Of a stretch of 64,000 nt of DNA, positions 7,761 to 17,936 are shown piece after piece (the first letter of the stretch is position 1; each line of letters begins with the position of its first letter). Both the position numbers and the translations under genes were made by a program. Below the pieces are notes generated by a model. It saw only the letters and a list, made by a program, of their open reading frames with translations, searched no databases and was not told the DNA's origin. This stretch comes from Caldinitratiruptor microaerophilus (GTDB lineage: Bacteria; Bacillota; Sulfobacillia; Symbiobacteriales; ZC4RG38): contig NZ_AP025628.1 in the NCBI RefSeq assembly GCF_025999835.1, positions 1,116,001 to 1,180,000 of the forward strand. Direction: 5' to 3'.

Positions 7761-8657
7761 TCAGTGCACGGTGTCTCCCCCGGCCCTTCCGTTCCCGCGT
7801 GCCGCGCGGAGGGACGCGTGGAGATCGGCGAGGCGCCGTTGAAAGCGCTCCAGTTCACCCTGCTCCACCAGCGGCCTCAGCTCGGCCAGGGCCGCCCGCG
7901 CCGCTTCGAGGTGCCCCTGCAGGGCCGGGTCGCCGCCGGCGTCCGCCTCGGCCCGCGCCAGGTCGGCCGCCGCCTGTTCGATGGCCCCGGCCGCGCTCTC
8001 GTACAGCCCGAGGTGGTCTTCGACCTGGGGCAGCCGGACCGCGAGGTCCTCGGCCTTGTGGCGGGCGGCGACGGGGTTGCCGGTGGCCAGGTCGGCACGA
8101 GCCCGGTCGAGGAACGCCCTCAGGCTCTCGACGTGCCGCCGCGCCGGTACGGCGAAGCCAAGGCGGGCCTCGACCGTCTCGAGCCGGCGACCGAGCGCCT
8201 CCACGCGCCCGGCCGCCTCCTCGACGGCCGCCGGCCCGGCCTCCCACTCGGCGCGGAAGGCGGCGAGCTGCGACTCCAGGCGATCCAGAGCTGAGGTCAC
8301 CTCGCCCAGGCGGCGGCGCACCTCCTGTTCCCTCTCGCGCAAGACGCTCCAGTTGCCGCGGGCGGCGGCCTCCCGGATCGCCTCCATGAGCCCGGCGACG
8401 GTCCCATGCGCGCGGGATGCCTCCTCGAAGGCGCGCTCGACCGCGGCAAAGGCGGAGGCCGTGCGCCCGCTGCCCTCCCGGGCGCGGTGGACGGCGTCGA
8501 AAAGGTCGACGACGCGTTCCGCCACCCGGCCGTACGCCTCGTTCAGCGAGCGCAGCCGGTCCTCGTGGCGTCTGCGCCGCTCCCGTTCCGCCTGGCGCCA
8601 GTTCCACCCCACGCCTAGCGCCACCCCCGCCAGGACCGCCAGCCACACCCAGGTCAA
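7761..8657 (-). CDS. membrane-anchored coiled-coil protein, function unknown
   Basis: The product (298 aa) has one short N-terminal membrane segment (about residues 3-18, then WNWRQAERERRRRHED) and an almost continuous Glu/Arg/Ala-rich helical body to the end, with heptad-like leucines. The topology (N-out anchor, cytoplasmic coiled coils) resembles the septation regulator EzrA, but it is about half EzrA's length, so I do not assign that name. TTG start behind GGGGAGGGACG. Separated from the GDSL gene on the same strand by 60 bp. No enzymatic motif is visible. Confidence 0.7.
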   Translation of the reverse strand: MTWVWLAVLAGVALGVGWNWRQAERERRRRHEDRLRSLNEAYGRVAERVVDLFDAVHRAREGSGRTASAFAAVERAFEEASRAHGTVAGLMEAIREAAARGNWSVLREREQEVRRRLGEVTSALDRLESQLAAFRAEWEAGPAAVEEAAGRVEALGRRLETVEARLGFAVPARRHVESLRAFLDRARADLATGNPVAARHKAEDLAVRLPQVEDHLGLYESAAGAIEQAAADLARAEADAGGDPALQGHLEAARAALAELRPLVEQGELERFQRRLADLHASLRAARGNGRAGGDTVH

Positions 8658-8717
8658 CCTGCGTCCCTCCCCGGCCGGTTCCCCTGTCCCGGGAACACCG
8701 GGGGACCCGGCCGACGC

Positions 8718-9458
8718 CTATCCGGTAAGAGGACGCGACGAACCCGGCTCCGGGTTCGGATCAGGCCGGCAGGCGGAGGCCACGCAGCGGTAGATCTCCC
8801 GGGCCACCGCCCGGTGGCCGATGCCGTTCGGGTGGATGTCGCCCAGGAGCACCCAGGTCCGGGTGGGCTCCCGGCCGTCGATGGCGGCGCACGCCTCGGC
8901 CACGACCAGCCGGTGCGCGCGAGCGAGGTCCGGGTCCCGGATCGTGCGATTGATCGCTTCGATGAACCGCTCGGCCTGCTCCCGCTTGGGGTGCCCGGCC
9001 GGGTAGGGGTTGTAGAGCGTGACGGCCACGAGGGTGGCCCCGGGGTTCAGGGCCCGGATCCTCTCGACCGCGGCCCTCCAGTGGGCCGGGAACCGCGCCG
9101 CCGCCGCTTCGAGGCAGTCCGGGTTCTCGCGGCAGCGGAGGAGGTCGTTGCCGCCGATGCAGAGGGTGATCACCTCCGCGCCACGGATCTCGTCCCGCAG
9201 GCTCTCGCTCTGGTCGAGGGCCCGGAGGAGGCCGGGGCTCGTCATCCGGATGCGGCCGAGGTTCACGTAGCGGACCGGCCTCCCGAGCCGGCGGAGGAGG
9301 CGCGCGACGTGGTCGGCGAACCCGAAGCCGTAGAACGCGCCGATGCCGGCGGTCAGGGAGTCACCCAGGGCCACGTACCGGATCGGCGGACCCGGGCGCC
9401 GCGACGCCGCCAGCAGCGCGAGCCCGCTGAGCGCCAGGATGAGCCGGGAATCCCGCAA
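8718..9458 (-). CDS. SGNH/GDSL hydrolase
   Basis: Probable esterase or lipase-like hydrolase (246 aa) with an N-terminal hydrophobic segment that could be a signal anchor. SGNH blocks are complete: catalytic Ser in GDSLTAG (residue about 33), block III Asn in CIGGNDLL (about 104), and the catalytic Asp/His pair in [10 protein letters not shown] near residue 210. Substrate cannot be told from sequence; GDSL enzymes of spore formers act on acetylated wall polymers, lipids or spore components. TTG start after AAAGGGGGAAA. Divergent from the thiolase gene (149 bp). Confidence 0.85.
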   Translation of the reverse strand: MRDSRLILALSGLALLAASRRPGPPIRYVALGDSLTAGIGAFYGFGFADHVARLLRRLGRPVRYVNLGRIRMTSPGLLRALDQSESLRDEIRGAEVITLCIGGNDLLRCRENPDCLEAAAARFPAHWRAAVERIRALNPGATLVAVTLYNPYPAGHPKREQAERFIEAINRTIRDPDLARAHRLVVAEACAAIDGREPTRTWVLLGDIHPNGIGHRAVAREIYRCVASACRPDPNPEPGSSRPLTG

Positions 9459-9607
9459 CGGGCTTTCCCCCTTTCCCGCCTCCGCTCACCAGTGTATGGC
9501 CCGCACCGGCGCATGGCCCGGCGCGCGGCGGAGTCAGGGGCCCGGGACAGGGTCGGCGGGCGGCACCGGCGAAATCCTTTTCATTCCGCGCGAAAGGGGA
9601 GTGCAAG

Positions 9608-10795
9608 GTGACTGGCGTCGTGATCGCAGCCGGCGCCCGCACGGCCTTCGGCACCTTCGGGGGGCGGCTCAGCCGGGTGCCGCTGGTCGAGTTCACCGCG
9701 GAGGCCATCAGGGGGGCGCTTCACCGTGCCGGGGTGAGCGGGGACGAGGTCGACGAGGTCGTCATGGGCCAGGTCTACCAGGCGGGCTTCCGCGCCAACC
9801 CCGCCCGGCAGGCGGCCCTGCGGGCGGGGGTCGCCATCGGGGCCCCCGCCAGCGTGATCAACCAGCAGTGCTCCTCGGGGTCCCGGGCGGTGCAGATCGG
9901 GGCGGACCAGATCCAGCTCGGGCGCGCGGAGATCGTGGTGGCGGGCGGCATGGAGGCGATGAGCCAGGTTCCGTTCCTGCTGCTCGGCCACCGCTGGGGC
10001 CACCGCCTCGGCGCGGACACGTTGCAGGACGGGCTTCTGTGGGACGCCCTCCAGGACCCGTTCATCGACCGGCACATGGGCGTGACGGCGGAGATCGTCG
10101 CCCGGGAGCGGGGGATCACCCGGGAGGAGGCCGACGCCTTCGCCCTGCGCTCGCAGGAGCGGGCGGCGCGGGCGATCCGGGAGGGCCGGTTCCGGGACGA
10201 GATCGTCCCGGTCAAGGTGCCCGGCGAGAAGAAAGGGGAGGAGGTGCTCTTCGAGGAGGACGAGCACCCCAAGCCATGGACCACGGCCGAGGGCCTGGCG
10301 AAGCTGCGGCCCGCCTTCGAGGAGGGGGGCATCTGCACGGCCGGGAACTCCTCCGGGATCAACGATGGCGCCGTGGCGCTGGTGCTCATGAGTGAGGAGA
10401 CGGCCCGCCTGCGCGGCATCCGGCCGCTGGCCCGCCTGGTGGCGTCGGTGAGCGTGGCCGTGGAGCCGCGCGTCATGGGGATCGGGCCCGTGCCGGCGAT
10501 CCGCAAGCTCCTTCAGGTGACCGGGCTGGGGATCGGCGACGTCGACCTCTTCGAGATCAACGAGGCGTTCGCCGCGCAGGTCCTGGCCTGCACCCGCGAG
10601 CTCGAGCTGCCCGAGGACCGGGTGAACGTGAACGGCGGGGCGATCGCGCTCGGCCACCCGGTAGGGGCGACCGGGGCCCGACTCATCCTCACCCTGGCCC
10701 ACGAACTGCGCAGGCGAGGACTGCGGCGCGGCATCGCCTCCCAGTGCGCCGGCGGCGGCCCGGCCATGGCCACTCTGATCGAGATCCCGGACTGA
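9608..10795 (+). CDS. acetyl-CoA C-acetyltransferase (thiolase)
   Basis: Catalyses condensation of two acetyl-CoA or the reverse thiolysis, in fatty acid or short-chain acid metabolism. Full-length (395 aa). Nucleophilic Cys in [11 protein letters not shown] near residue 88, the NEAFAAQ motif near 318, [10 protein letters not shown] (His about 350) and the acid/base Cys in ASQCAGGG near residue 380. GTG start with a purine-rich site upstream. It stands alone, between a divergent GDSL gene and a convergent aldolase gene, so it is probably a single-gene unit. Confidence 0.93.
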   Translation: MTGVVIAAGARTAFGTFGGRLSRVPLVEFTAEAIRGALHRAGVSGDEVDEVVMGQVYQAGFRANPARQAALRAGVAIGAPASVINQQCSSGSRAVQIGADQIQLGRAEIVVAGGMEAMSQVPFLLLGHRWGHRLGADTLQDGLLWDALQDPFIDRHMGVTAEIVARERGITREEADAFALRSQERAARAIREGRFRDEIVPVKVPGEKKGEEVLFEEDEHPKPWTTAEGLAKLRPAFEEGGICTAGNSSGINDGAVALVLMSEETARLRGIRPLARLVASVSVAVEPRVMGIGPVPAIRKLLQVTGLGIGDVDLFEINEAFAAQVLACTRELELPEDRVNVNGGAIALGHPVGATGARLILTLAHELRRRGLRRGIASQCAGGGPAMATLIEIPD

Positions 10796-10827
10796 GCTCC
10801 GGGCCCGCAGGCGGACCCGGGCGCGAG

Positions 10828-10863
10828 GGGAGCCGCCCGGCACCGTGGCCGCCGGCGGCTCCC
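10828..10863. terminator. bidirectional terminator between thiolase and aldolase genes
   Basis: Perfect 10-bp inverted repeat GGGAGCCGCC (10828-10837) and GGCGGCTCCC (10854-10863) in the 108-bp gap between two convergent genes. Confidence 0.55.
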
Positions 10864-10903
10864 TCCGTGCGCCTTCCTGCGCCTCCCCTCGGGCAGGGCG
10901 GTG

Positions 10904-12055
10904 TCAGGACATGGGTACCTGCCGCAGGATCCGCCCCTCGATCCGGTTGAAGATGTCCTCCAGGTCGGGCCCCGTGATCGTGAGCCCATGGTTCTTGAGG
11001 CCCACGACGGCCCGGGCCGGGTCCGGCGCCTGCCGCACGAGGTCGGCGACCGCCTGCCCCAGCTCGAGGGTGCCGCACGGATAGTTGATCTCCGTGGACC
11101 GGACGCCTTCCATCCAGGCGTGGACGTGGACGATCGCGCCGACCTGCGGATGCTCCGTGTAGATGAGCCAGTGCTCGATGGCGTCCACCGAGACCCGCCG
11201 CGGCTCGATCCCCGGCGGCACGCTGAGACGGATCGCGTTGTGCTCGGGGTCGTACCCCTTCACGAGGAGGATGTCCTGACCGATCACCCGCAGGTCTGCC
11301 TTGTTGACCCCGCTGGCGCTCATCCAAAACGTGTTCCCCTCGTGACGGGCGCTGAGGTTGCCGTAGCTCAGCCCCCCGATCCCGTACAGGCGCTGCACGT
11401 GGCGGAAGTCCCGCGCCGGCAGGAGTTCCTGGATGGGGAACGGCGCGGGAAGCAGGTCGAGCGCGTCCAGGCGCTGCCCGGCACGCCGCAGCGCCTCCGT
11501 GGTCTCGTTGCCGTTCCAGAGCGCCTCGGGCAGGTCCGGATCGAAGATGTTGTTCACGACCAGGTTCGAGCACGCCAGAGGCAGGAGCCGCTCCCGCACC
11601 CGGGCGAAGAAGCCTGCTTCGTCCCCCGGCGTGAACGGGATCGGGTAGGTCCCCCGCTCGAGCGTCACGAAGTGGAGCTCGAACGAGTCGCCGCCATTCA
11701 CCAGGTACAGGAGGAGGTTCGACAGGGAGCGGATCAGGATCGGGTACCCGGCCCGGAGAATGTCTTCAGGACGCTCCTGCACCTCCGTGAGGGACACGAC
11801 GAACGTGGCCTGGGCCTTGCGGCGGAAGGGGCGGGGGCGTGCGGGATCGACGACGTTCAGGACCAGGCGGAGGTCCCCCTGCGGGACGGCCACGTACCGG
11901 TGGCCGGCCTCCTCGAGGGACGCCTTGAGCCCCTCGACGAGCCAGCGCAGGCGGCTGCTGCCGGGCTCCCCGGCGATTCCGAAGGTGACGGCCGTACCCG
12001 GACGGGAGGCGGGCCCCACGCCCCGAGCCCGCAGTGCCTCCTGAAATGCGCTCAC
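10904..12055 (-). CDS. class II aldolase/adducin-domain protein with N-terminal extension
   Basis: The product (383 aa) has two parts. Residues about 190-380 form a class II aldolase/adducin domain with the metal-binding HVHAWMEG region, [10 protein letters not shown] and [10 protein letters not shown]; these enzymes cleave or isomerise sugar phosphates with a divalent metal. Residues 1-190 form a separate domain ([40 protein letters not shown]) that I do not recognise. The substrate is unknown. GTG start after GGGGGGA. Upstream 12056-12167 holds its promoter region and the trpS end. Two-domain versions of this kind are known as uncharacterised bacterial proteins. Confidence 0.75.
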   Translation of the reverse strand: MSAFQEALRARGVGPASRPGTAVTFGIAGEPGSSRLRWLVEGLKASLEEAGHRYVAVPQGDLRLVLNVVDPARPRPFRRKAQATFVVSLTEVQERPEDILRAGYPILIRSLSNLLLYLVNGGDSFELHFVTLERGTYPIPFTPGDEAGFFARVRERLLPLACSNLVVNNIFDPDLPEALWNGNETTEALRRAGQRLDALDLLPAPFPIQELLPARDFRHVQRLYGIGGLSYGNLSARHEGNTFWMSASGVNKADLRVIGQDILLVKGYDPEHNAIRLSVPPGIEPRRVSVDAIEHWLIYTEHPQVGAIVHVHAWMEGVRSTEINYPCGTLELGQAVADLVRQAPDPARAVVGLKNHGLTITGPDLEDIFNRIEGRILRQVPMS

Positions 12056-12167
12056 GCGAGTCCCCCCTCGTTGGCAGTGATGCGCTACACCTGGTTAGCT
12101 TCTCCGGGTGGCTGCCCACCCCCTGCCGCAACCTGCCATTGCGCATCCTGTCCGGCCGGGAGCCGGG

Positions 12168-13418
<1,251 letters not shown>

Positions 13419-13506
13419 GCGGCGTTCACTTCCTTGCGGCCACCTCATTGTACCACCTGCCGGCCGGGCGGCGCAACCGCACGAAAACGGCGGACAGGCC
13501 GCCCGG

Positions 13507-14139
13507 CTATTCCGCGCCGGCTGCAGCGGCCTGGACGAGCCGCTGCACCAGCACGAGCTCCGGCAGCGGCCCGGCGAAGCCCGTGCGGCCGCCGACCACG
13601 AAGTACGGCACCGTGCCCACCCGGAAGCGGTCGAGGTAGGACGGCATCGCGCCGGCGTCCACGACGGCAGCCTTGAGCCCGCCAGCCGCCATGGCGAGCC
13701 GGTGGGCCAGGGCGGCGGCGTGGGCGCAGCGCGGACAGTCGGGCGCCACGAGGACCTCCAGGAGCAGCGGGCGCCGGAGCCGTGCGAGTTCCCCGGCGGC
13801 AAGCGGCGACACCGGCCGCCGCCCGCGGGAGAGGTCCACGACGTCCTGCACGAGGACGTCGACCTCGAGACCCTGCGGGACGGTGCGGAACCACACCCCC
13901 CGGTCGGCCCCGGCGGCGTCCGCCAGCGCCAGGGCCAGGGTGCCGTCGGCGCCGTCCGGGCCGTTCGTCTCGAGCCACGAGACGTGGATGAGGGGCGACA
14001 GGCGGGCGAGGTCCGCGGCGAGGTCCCAGGCCGCCCCGGGATCGGGCCCCCGCACGCCGACCCGGAGGTGGACGTCCACCACCATGTCCGCCAGCTGCCG
14101 CGCCGCCCGCTCGATCTGGGCGCGTGTCAGGTAGGCCAT
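13507..14139 (-). CDS. thioredoxin-fold protein with CPRC motif (glutaredoxin-like, PDO type)
   Basis: 210 aa, apparently two tandem thioredoxin-like halves as in protein disulfide oxidoreductases. The N-terminal half (to about residue 120) lacks a CxxC. The C-terminal half carries the redox pair CPRC (APDCPRCAHAAAL, near residue 140) and a cis-Pro segment VGTVPYFVVGG near 180. Likely a cytoplasmic thiol-disulfide exchange protein; partner unknown. ATG start. It follows, on the same strand, two small DUF2642-like genes. Confidence 0.75.
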   Translation of the reverse strand: MAYLTRAQIERAARQLADMVVDVHLRVGVRGPDPGAAWDLAADLARLSPLIHVSWLETNGPDGADGTLALALADAAGADRGVWFRTVPQGLEVDVLVQDVVDLSRGRRPVSPLAAGELARLRRPLLLEVLVAPDCPRCAHAAALAHRLAMAAGGLKAAVVDAGAMPSYLDRFRVGTVPYFVVGGRTGFAGPLPELVLVQRLVQAAAAGAE

Positions 14140-14208
14140 CGGGGAGATCGTATACCCCTGGCCGTACCCCTGTCAACCGGCCGCCGGCCCTGTGGCCCCC
14201 GCCGGCCC

Positions 14209-14838
14209 TCAACGTACGATCGCCACGCAGTGCCAGCGCACCGACCGCGGGCAGGGCGGCCGCACGGCGGCGCGGGCCGTCTGCGGGCCTGTCCGGTGGG
14301 TCTGGGAGAACGAGGTCGGCTGGGTGAAGAGCACGGCAGGGCGTCGGCTCCCGGCCGCCGTCGGGGCGGTTTCCCCGGGGTGAGCGGGCGGCCGTGCCTC
14401 GGACCCCGCCTCGGCGGGTGTGGGCTCGCTGGGGCGTGGCTCTCCGGGCTCCGGCTGGGACGCGGCCCGGGCGGTGGTCATCACCGCGCTCCCGGCCGCC
14501 GCCGTCACACGGCTCGCCGAGGCGATCCCGACAACGTCGCGGGCGTTCACGTAGGTGACGGGACCGGCCCCGGCCAGGACCAGGGTGTCGCCCGCCGCAG
14601 CCGCCAGGACGCCCTGCAGGGTCAGGCCGCCGGCGAGGGCGATCTGCACGGGCTGGCCGACCATGCGATCCAGGACGTGTGCCAGGCCGGTGTCCGGGCG
14701 ATCCTCACCCCCGGCCAGCACGGGGAGGGGGAGGTGGCGCGCGCGGACGGGGCCGGCGAGGGCGGGAGGGGCGGCCCTCACCCGGGGGGGGTCGGGAGCC
14801 GGGCGGGTGACCCGGGTCGAGAGCAGCACGGGGGTCAC
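14209..14838 (-). CDS. DUF2642-like protein with Pro-rich tail
   Basis: 209 aa. Residues about 55-115 form a small beta-rich, Sm-like module (MVGQPVQIALAGGLTLQGVL, then VTYVNARDVVGI) like the DUF2642/YuzF domains found in spore coat-associated proteins. The rest is low-complexity Pro/Ala/Arg sequence. The downstream neighbour at 14842 (transcribed first) carries a second copy of the same kind of module, so they look like a duplicated pair. Function unknown; a role in the spore coat is inference from the family and from a promoter resembling sigma-K types upstream of the pair. Confidence 0.55.
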   Translation of the reverse strand: MTPVLLSTRVTRPAPDPPRVRAAPPALAGPVRARHLPLPVLAGGEDRPDTGLAHVLDRMVGQPVQIALAGGLTLQGVLAAAAGDTLVLAGAGPVTYVNARDVVGIASASRVTAAAGSAVMTTARAASQPEPGEPRPSEPTPAEAGSEARPPAHPGETAPTAAGSRRPAVLFTQPTSFSQTHRTGPQTARAAVRPPCPRSVRWHCVAIVR

Positions 14839-14841
14839 CTC

Positions 14842-15048
14842 CTACGCGCGGCCCCGGTCGTCGAGGCGCCGCACCGCCCGGATGTCGGCCACGTTGATCC
14901 AGACGACCTGCCCGTCGGCGGTGCACAGGACGAGGAGATCGTCCGTCAGCGCCGCGACCCGTCCCACCTGGCTCGACTGGTCGAAGAAGACCTGGACGCG
15001 GTCGCCGGTGAGGTGGTCGAGGAGCGACCGGATGTTGAGCACGGCCAT
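14842..15048 (-). CDS. small DUF2642-like protein
   Basis: 68 aa, made of little more than one Sm-like beta module: LTGDRVQVFFDQSSQVGRVA, a central strand LLVLCTADGQ, and VVWINVADIRAVRRL. It parallels residues 55-115 of the next protein on the strand, with a 3-bp gap between genes, so the two are cotranscribed. ATG start. Spore coat proteins CotP-like and YuzF-like are the closest families I recognise, without certainty. Confidence 0.6.
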   Translation of the reverse strand: MAVLNIRSLLDHLTGDRVQVFFDQSSQVGRVAALTDDLLVLCTADGQVVWINVADIRAVRRLDDRGRA

Positions 15049-15092
15049 CAGTGACTCACCTTACCTGCGCCGGATGGTGGACCCCCTCGTCA

Positions 15093-15122
15093 CATACACT
15101 ATGTAAACCAACCGGCGACGTG
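15093..15122 (-). promoter_or_regulatory. candidate mother-cell (sigma-K/E) promoter, palindromic -10
   Basis: On the minus strand CATAGTGTA (15103-15095) matches the -10 consensus CATANNNTA exactly, with AC about 16 bp upstream as in sigma-K promoters. The element is a perfect palindrome (CATACACTATG), so a plus-strand reading towards modA also fits. The whole gap 15049-15353 between the divergent DUF2642-like and modA genes holds nothing else I can name. Confidence 0.4.
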
Positions 15123-15353
15123 CTCCCGCCCCCTGGCTCCCGGATCGCCGCGCGGCCGGGGTGCGGCGCCACAGGGCCGCCCGCAGGGCCCAGTATACGG
15201 CGGGCCGGTCCCGGATGTGCCGGGGTCGTGCCAGGACACGACGCGGACGGCGTCGAACAAACTGGACGACCGCCGGCACGCCCGAAGCCGGCCCCACCGG
15301 CCACCGCCGGGAGCCTCCGGGCCGGACGGGTGGAGGAACGAAGGGAGCAGGAC

Positions 15354-16151
15354 ATGCAGTCACGACACCGGTTCGCCGTGGCGCTCGTCTTCATGGCGCT
15401 CCTCGTGCAGGCCGGGTGCCTGCGGGCCGCGGGCGACCGCCGGGAGCCCGCGGGCCGCCCCCTGACCGTCGCAGCGGCGGCGAACCTCCAGCAGGCGTTC
15501 ACCGAGATCGCGGCGGGTTTCGAGGCATCCACCGGGGAGAAGGTGGTCCTGACCTTCGGCGCGAGCGGGCAGCTGGCCCGGCAGATCGAGAACGGGGCGC
15601 CCGTCGACGTCTTCGCCTCGGCCGACGTGGGGTACGTGGACGCCCTCCTGGCCCGGGGGCTGATGATCCCCGACACCCGGGTCCTCTACGCGCGCGGCCG
15701 GATCGTGCTCGTCGCGAACCGGGCCGCCGCGGTCGAGGTCCGTGACCTGGCCGCGCTTGCGGATCCCCGCATCCGGAAGGTCGCCATCGCCAACCCGGCT
15801 CATGCCCCGTATGGCGCGGCGGCGAGGGAGGCGCTCACGCGGGCCGGGATCTGGGAGAAGGTGGAACCCAAGCTCGTGTTCGGGGAGAACATCCGCCAGA
15901 CGCTCCAGTTCGTCCAGACCGGCAACGCCGAGGCGGGCATCGTCTCGCGGTCCGAGGCCGGGGTGCCGGAGGTCGTCGCGTCCCCGATCGACGACCGCCT
16001 GTACTCGCCCCTCAACCAGGCGGCCGCGGTGGTGAAGGGCACCCCCAGGGAGGGGGCCGCCCGCCGGTTCCTGCAGTTCGTCGTCGGCCCGGAGGGGCAG
16101 GCCGTTCTCGAGAAATACGGGTACGCACGCCCGGAAGAGGGGGCACGATGA
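15354..16151 (+). CDS. modA: molybdate ABC transporter substrate-binding lipoprotein ModA
   Basis: Captures molybdate outside the membrane for ModBC. 265 aa with a lipoprotein signal (basic start, hydrophobic core, lipobox LVQAGC, lipidated Cys about residue 22) and the ModA pattern LTVAAAANLQQAFTEIAAGF, FGASGQLARQIENGAPVDVF, and TGNAEAGIVSRSEA. ATG at 15354 behind GGGAG; longer in-frame extensions upstream lack protein-like features. First gene of modABC. The molybdenum is plausibly for the molybdoenzyme at 33644 and related enzymes. Confidence 0.93.
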   Translation: MQSRHRFAVALVFMALLVQAGCLRAAGDRREPAGRPLTVAAAANLQQAFTEIAAGFEASTGEKVVLTFGASGQLARQIENGAPVDVFASADVGYVDALLARGLMIPDTRVLYARGRIVLVANRAAAVEVRDLAALADPRIRKVAIANPAHAPYGAAAREALTRAGIWEKVEPKLVFGENIRQTLQFVQTGNAEAGIVSRSEAGVPEVVASPIDDRLYSPLNQAAAVVKGTPREGAARRFLQFVVGPEGQAVLEKYGYARPEEGAR

Positions 16152-16816
16152 GAGGCGTCGACTGGTTTCCGCTCTACCTTTCCCTCAAGGTGGCCGCCCT
16201 GGCGACCCTGGCTGCGCTGGCGGTCGGGGTGCCGCTGGCCTGGCTCCTGGCCAGGCGCCGGCTTCCCGGCGCCGACCTGCTGGCCGCCCTGGTCACCCTG
16301 CCGATGGTCCTCCCGCCCACGGTGCTGGGCTACTACCTGCTCCTGGTGATCGGCCGCCAGAGCCCGCTCGGCCGGCTGCTGGAGGGGCGCTGGGGCATCA
16401 CCCTGGTCTTCACGTGGCAGGCGGCTGTCCTCGCGGCGACCGTCGTGGCCGTTCCCCTGGTCGCCAGGTCGGCCCAGGCGGCCTTCGAGGCGATCGACCC
16501 CCGGCTCGAGGCGGCGGCCCGGACCCTCGGCCGCTCGGAGGCGTCGGTCTTCCTCACGGTCACGATGCCCCTCGCCTGGCGCGGCATCGTCGCCGGGGCG
16601 GTGCTCGCGTTTGCCCGCGCCATGGGGGAATTCGGAGCGACCCTCATGGTGGCGGGGAACATCCCCGGGCAGACCCAGACCCTCTCCGTGGCGATCTACG
16701 ACGCGGTGCAGGCCGGGAACCAGCCGCTGGCGGCCGCCCTGGTAGTGGTGATCAGCGTGGTGACGGTCGCCATCCTGGCGGTCGTGGGGCGCTTCGCCCG
16801 GCTCACGGGGTGGTGA
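16148..16816 (+). CDS. modB: molybdate ABC transporter permease ModB
   Basis: Inner-membrane permease (222 aa, about five segments) forming the channel. The ModB hallmarks PMVLPPTVLGYYLL and the coupling-loop EAA motif (EAAARTLGRSEASVFLTVT, near residue 120) are present, followed by ARAMGEFGATLMVAGNIPG. ATG overlaps the modA stop by 4 bp, so translation is coupled. It ends 4 bp before modC. Confidence 0.95.
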   Translation: MRGVDWFPLYLSLKVAALATLAALAVGVPLAWLLARRRLPGADLLAALVTLPMVLPPTVLGYYLLLVIGRQSPLGRLLEGRWGITLVFTWQAAVLAATVVAVPLVARSAQAAFEAIDPRLEAAARTLGRSEASVFLTVTMPLAWRGIVAGAVLAFARAMGEFGATLMVAGNIPGQTQTLSVAIYDAVQAGNQPLAAALVVVISVVTVAILAVVGRFARLTGW

Positions 16817-16820
16817 GCCC

Positions 16821-17930
16821 GTGCTCGCGTGCCGGATTGCGAAGGACCTCGGCAGCTTTCGCCTGCACGTGAACCTCGAGGTCAAGGACCACGTCGTGGC
16901 GCTCTTCGGGCCCTCGGGCTCGGGCAAGAGCATGACGCTCCAGTGCATCGCCGGTCTGGTCACGCCCGACGCCGGTCGCATCGAGATCGGGGGCCGCGTG
17001 GTGTTCGATTCCGGGACCGGCGTCAACCTGCCGCCGGAGCGCCGGAACGTCGGGTACGTGTTCCAGAACTACGCCCTGTTCCCCCACATGACGGTGGCCG
17101 GGAACGTCGCCTACGGCCTGCACCGCCTGCCCCGGCAGGAGCGGGAGGCGCGGGTCCGGCAGGTGCTGCGCGCCGTCCGCCTGGAAGGGCTCGAGCGCCG
17201 GCGGCCGCACGAGCTTTCCGGCGGCCAGCAGCAGCGGGTCGCCCTGGCCCGGGCGCTGGTGACACGGCCGGCGGCACTTCTCCTGGACGAGCCCTTCGCC
17301 GCGCTCGACAGCATCATCCGCAGCCGGCTCCATCGCGAGCTCCTCGAACTCCTGCAGGAACTCCCCATCCCGACGCTCCTGGTCACCCACAACCTCGAGG
17401 AGGCGTACGCGCTGAGCCGGGAGATCGCCGTCTACGAGGGCGGACGGGTGCTCCAGTTCGGGCCGCGCGACGAGGTGTACTACCGGCCGGCCTCAAAACC
17501 CGTCGCCCGCTTCGTCGGGGTGAAGAACTTCCTGCCCGGCCGGGTGGAGGAGGTCACGGAGCGGTACACCCGCGTGGCCGGTCCCGGCGGCCTGACGCTC
17601 TGGGGCCCGCCGGGGCCCTTCGCACCGGCACAGCGGGTGGAGTGCTGCATCCGCCCGGAGCACGTGATGCTGGTCCGCAAGGAGCAGGCCGGCGAGCCGC
17701 CCAGGCCGGGCGAGACGCGGATTCCGGGCGCCATCGTGCAGGAGGTCGTGTACGGGGGTCACGTGAACCTGCTCTTCGAGCCGTGCGCGCGGGCCGCGGG
17801 GGTGCGGCTCCCCAATCTCCACATCACGCTCCCCACGTACATGTACGACCGGCTGGCCGTCGGGACGGTGAAGCAGTGGACCGTCGCGCTGAAGGCGGAA
17901 TTCGTCCACGTCCTTCCTGACACGGCGTGA
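16821..17930 (+). CDS. modC: molybdate ABC transporter ATP-binding protein ModC
   Basis: Cytoplasmic ATPase driving molybdate uptake (369 aa). Walker A GPSGSGKS, Q-loop VFQNYALFPHMTV, signature LSGGQQQRVALARAL, Walker B LLLDEPFAALD and switch His in LLVTHNLEEAY. A C-terminal part of about 130 residues (NFLPGRVEEV..., RPEHVMLVRKE) is a TOBE-like regulatory region as in ModC and CysA-type proteins. GTG start. A sulfate-type ATPase would look similar; the adjacent modA and modB decide the name. Confidence 0.9.
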   Translation: MLACRIAKDLGSFRLHVNLEVKDHVVALFGPSGSGKSMTLQCIAGLVTPDAGRIEIGGRVVFDSGTGVNLPPERRNVGYVFQNYALFPHMTVAGNVAYGLHRLPRQEREARVRQVLRAVRLEGLERRRPHELSGGQQQRVALARALVTRPAALLLDEPFAALDSIIRSRLHRELLELLQELPIPTLLVTHNLEEAYALSREIAVYEGGRVLQFGPRDEVYYRPASKPVARFVGVKNFLPGRVEEVTERYTRVAGPGGLTLWGPPGPFAPAQRVECCIRPEHVMLVRKEQAGEPPRPGETRIPGAIVQEVVYGGHVNLLFEPCARAAGVRLPNLHITLPTYMYDRLAVGTVKQWTVALKAEFVHVLPDTA

Positions 17931-17936
17931 GAACCG

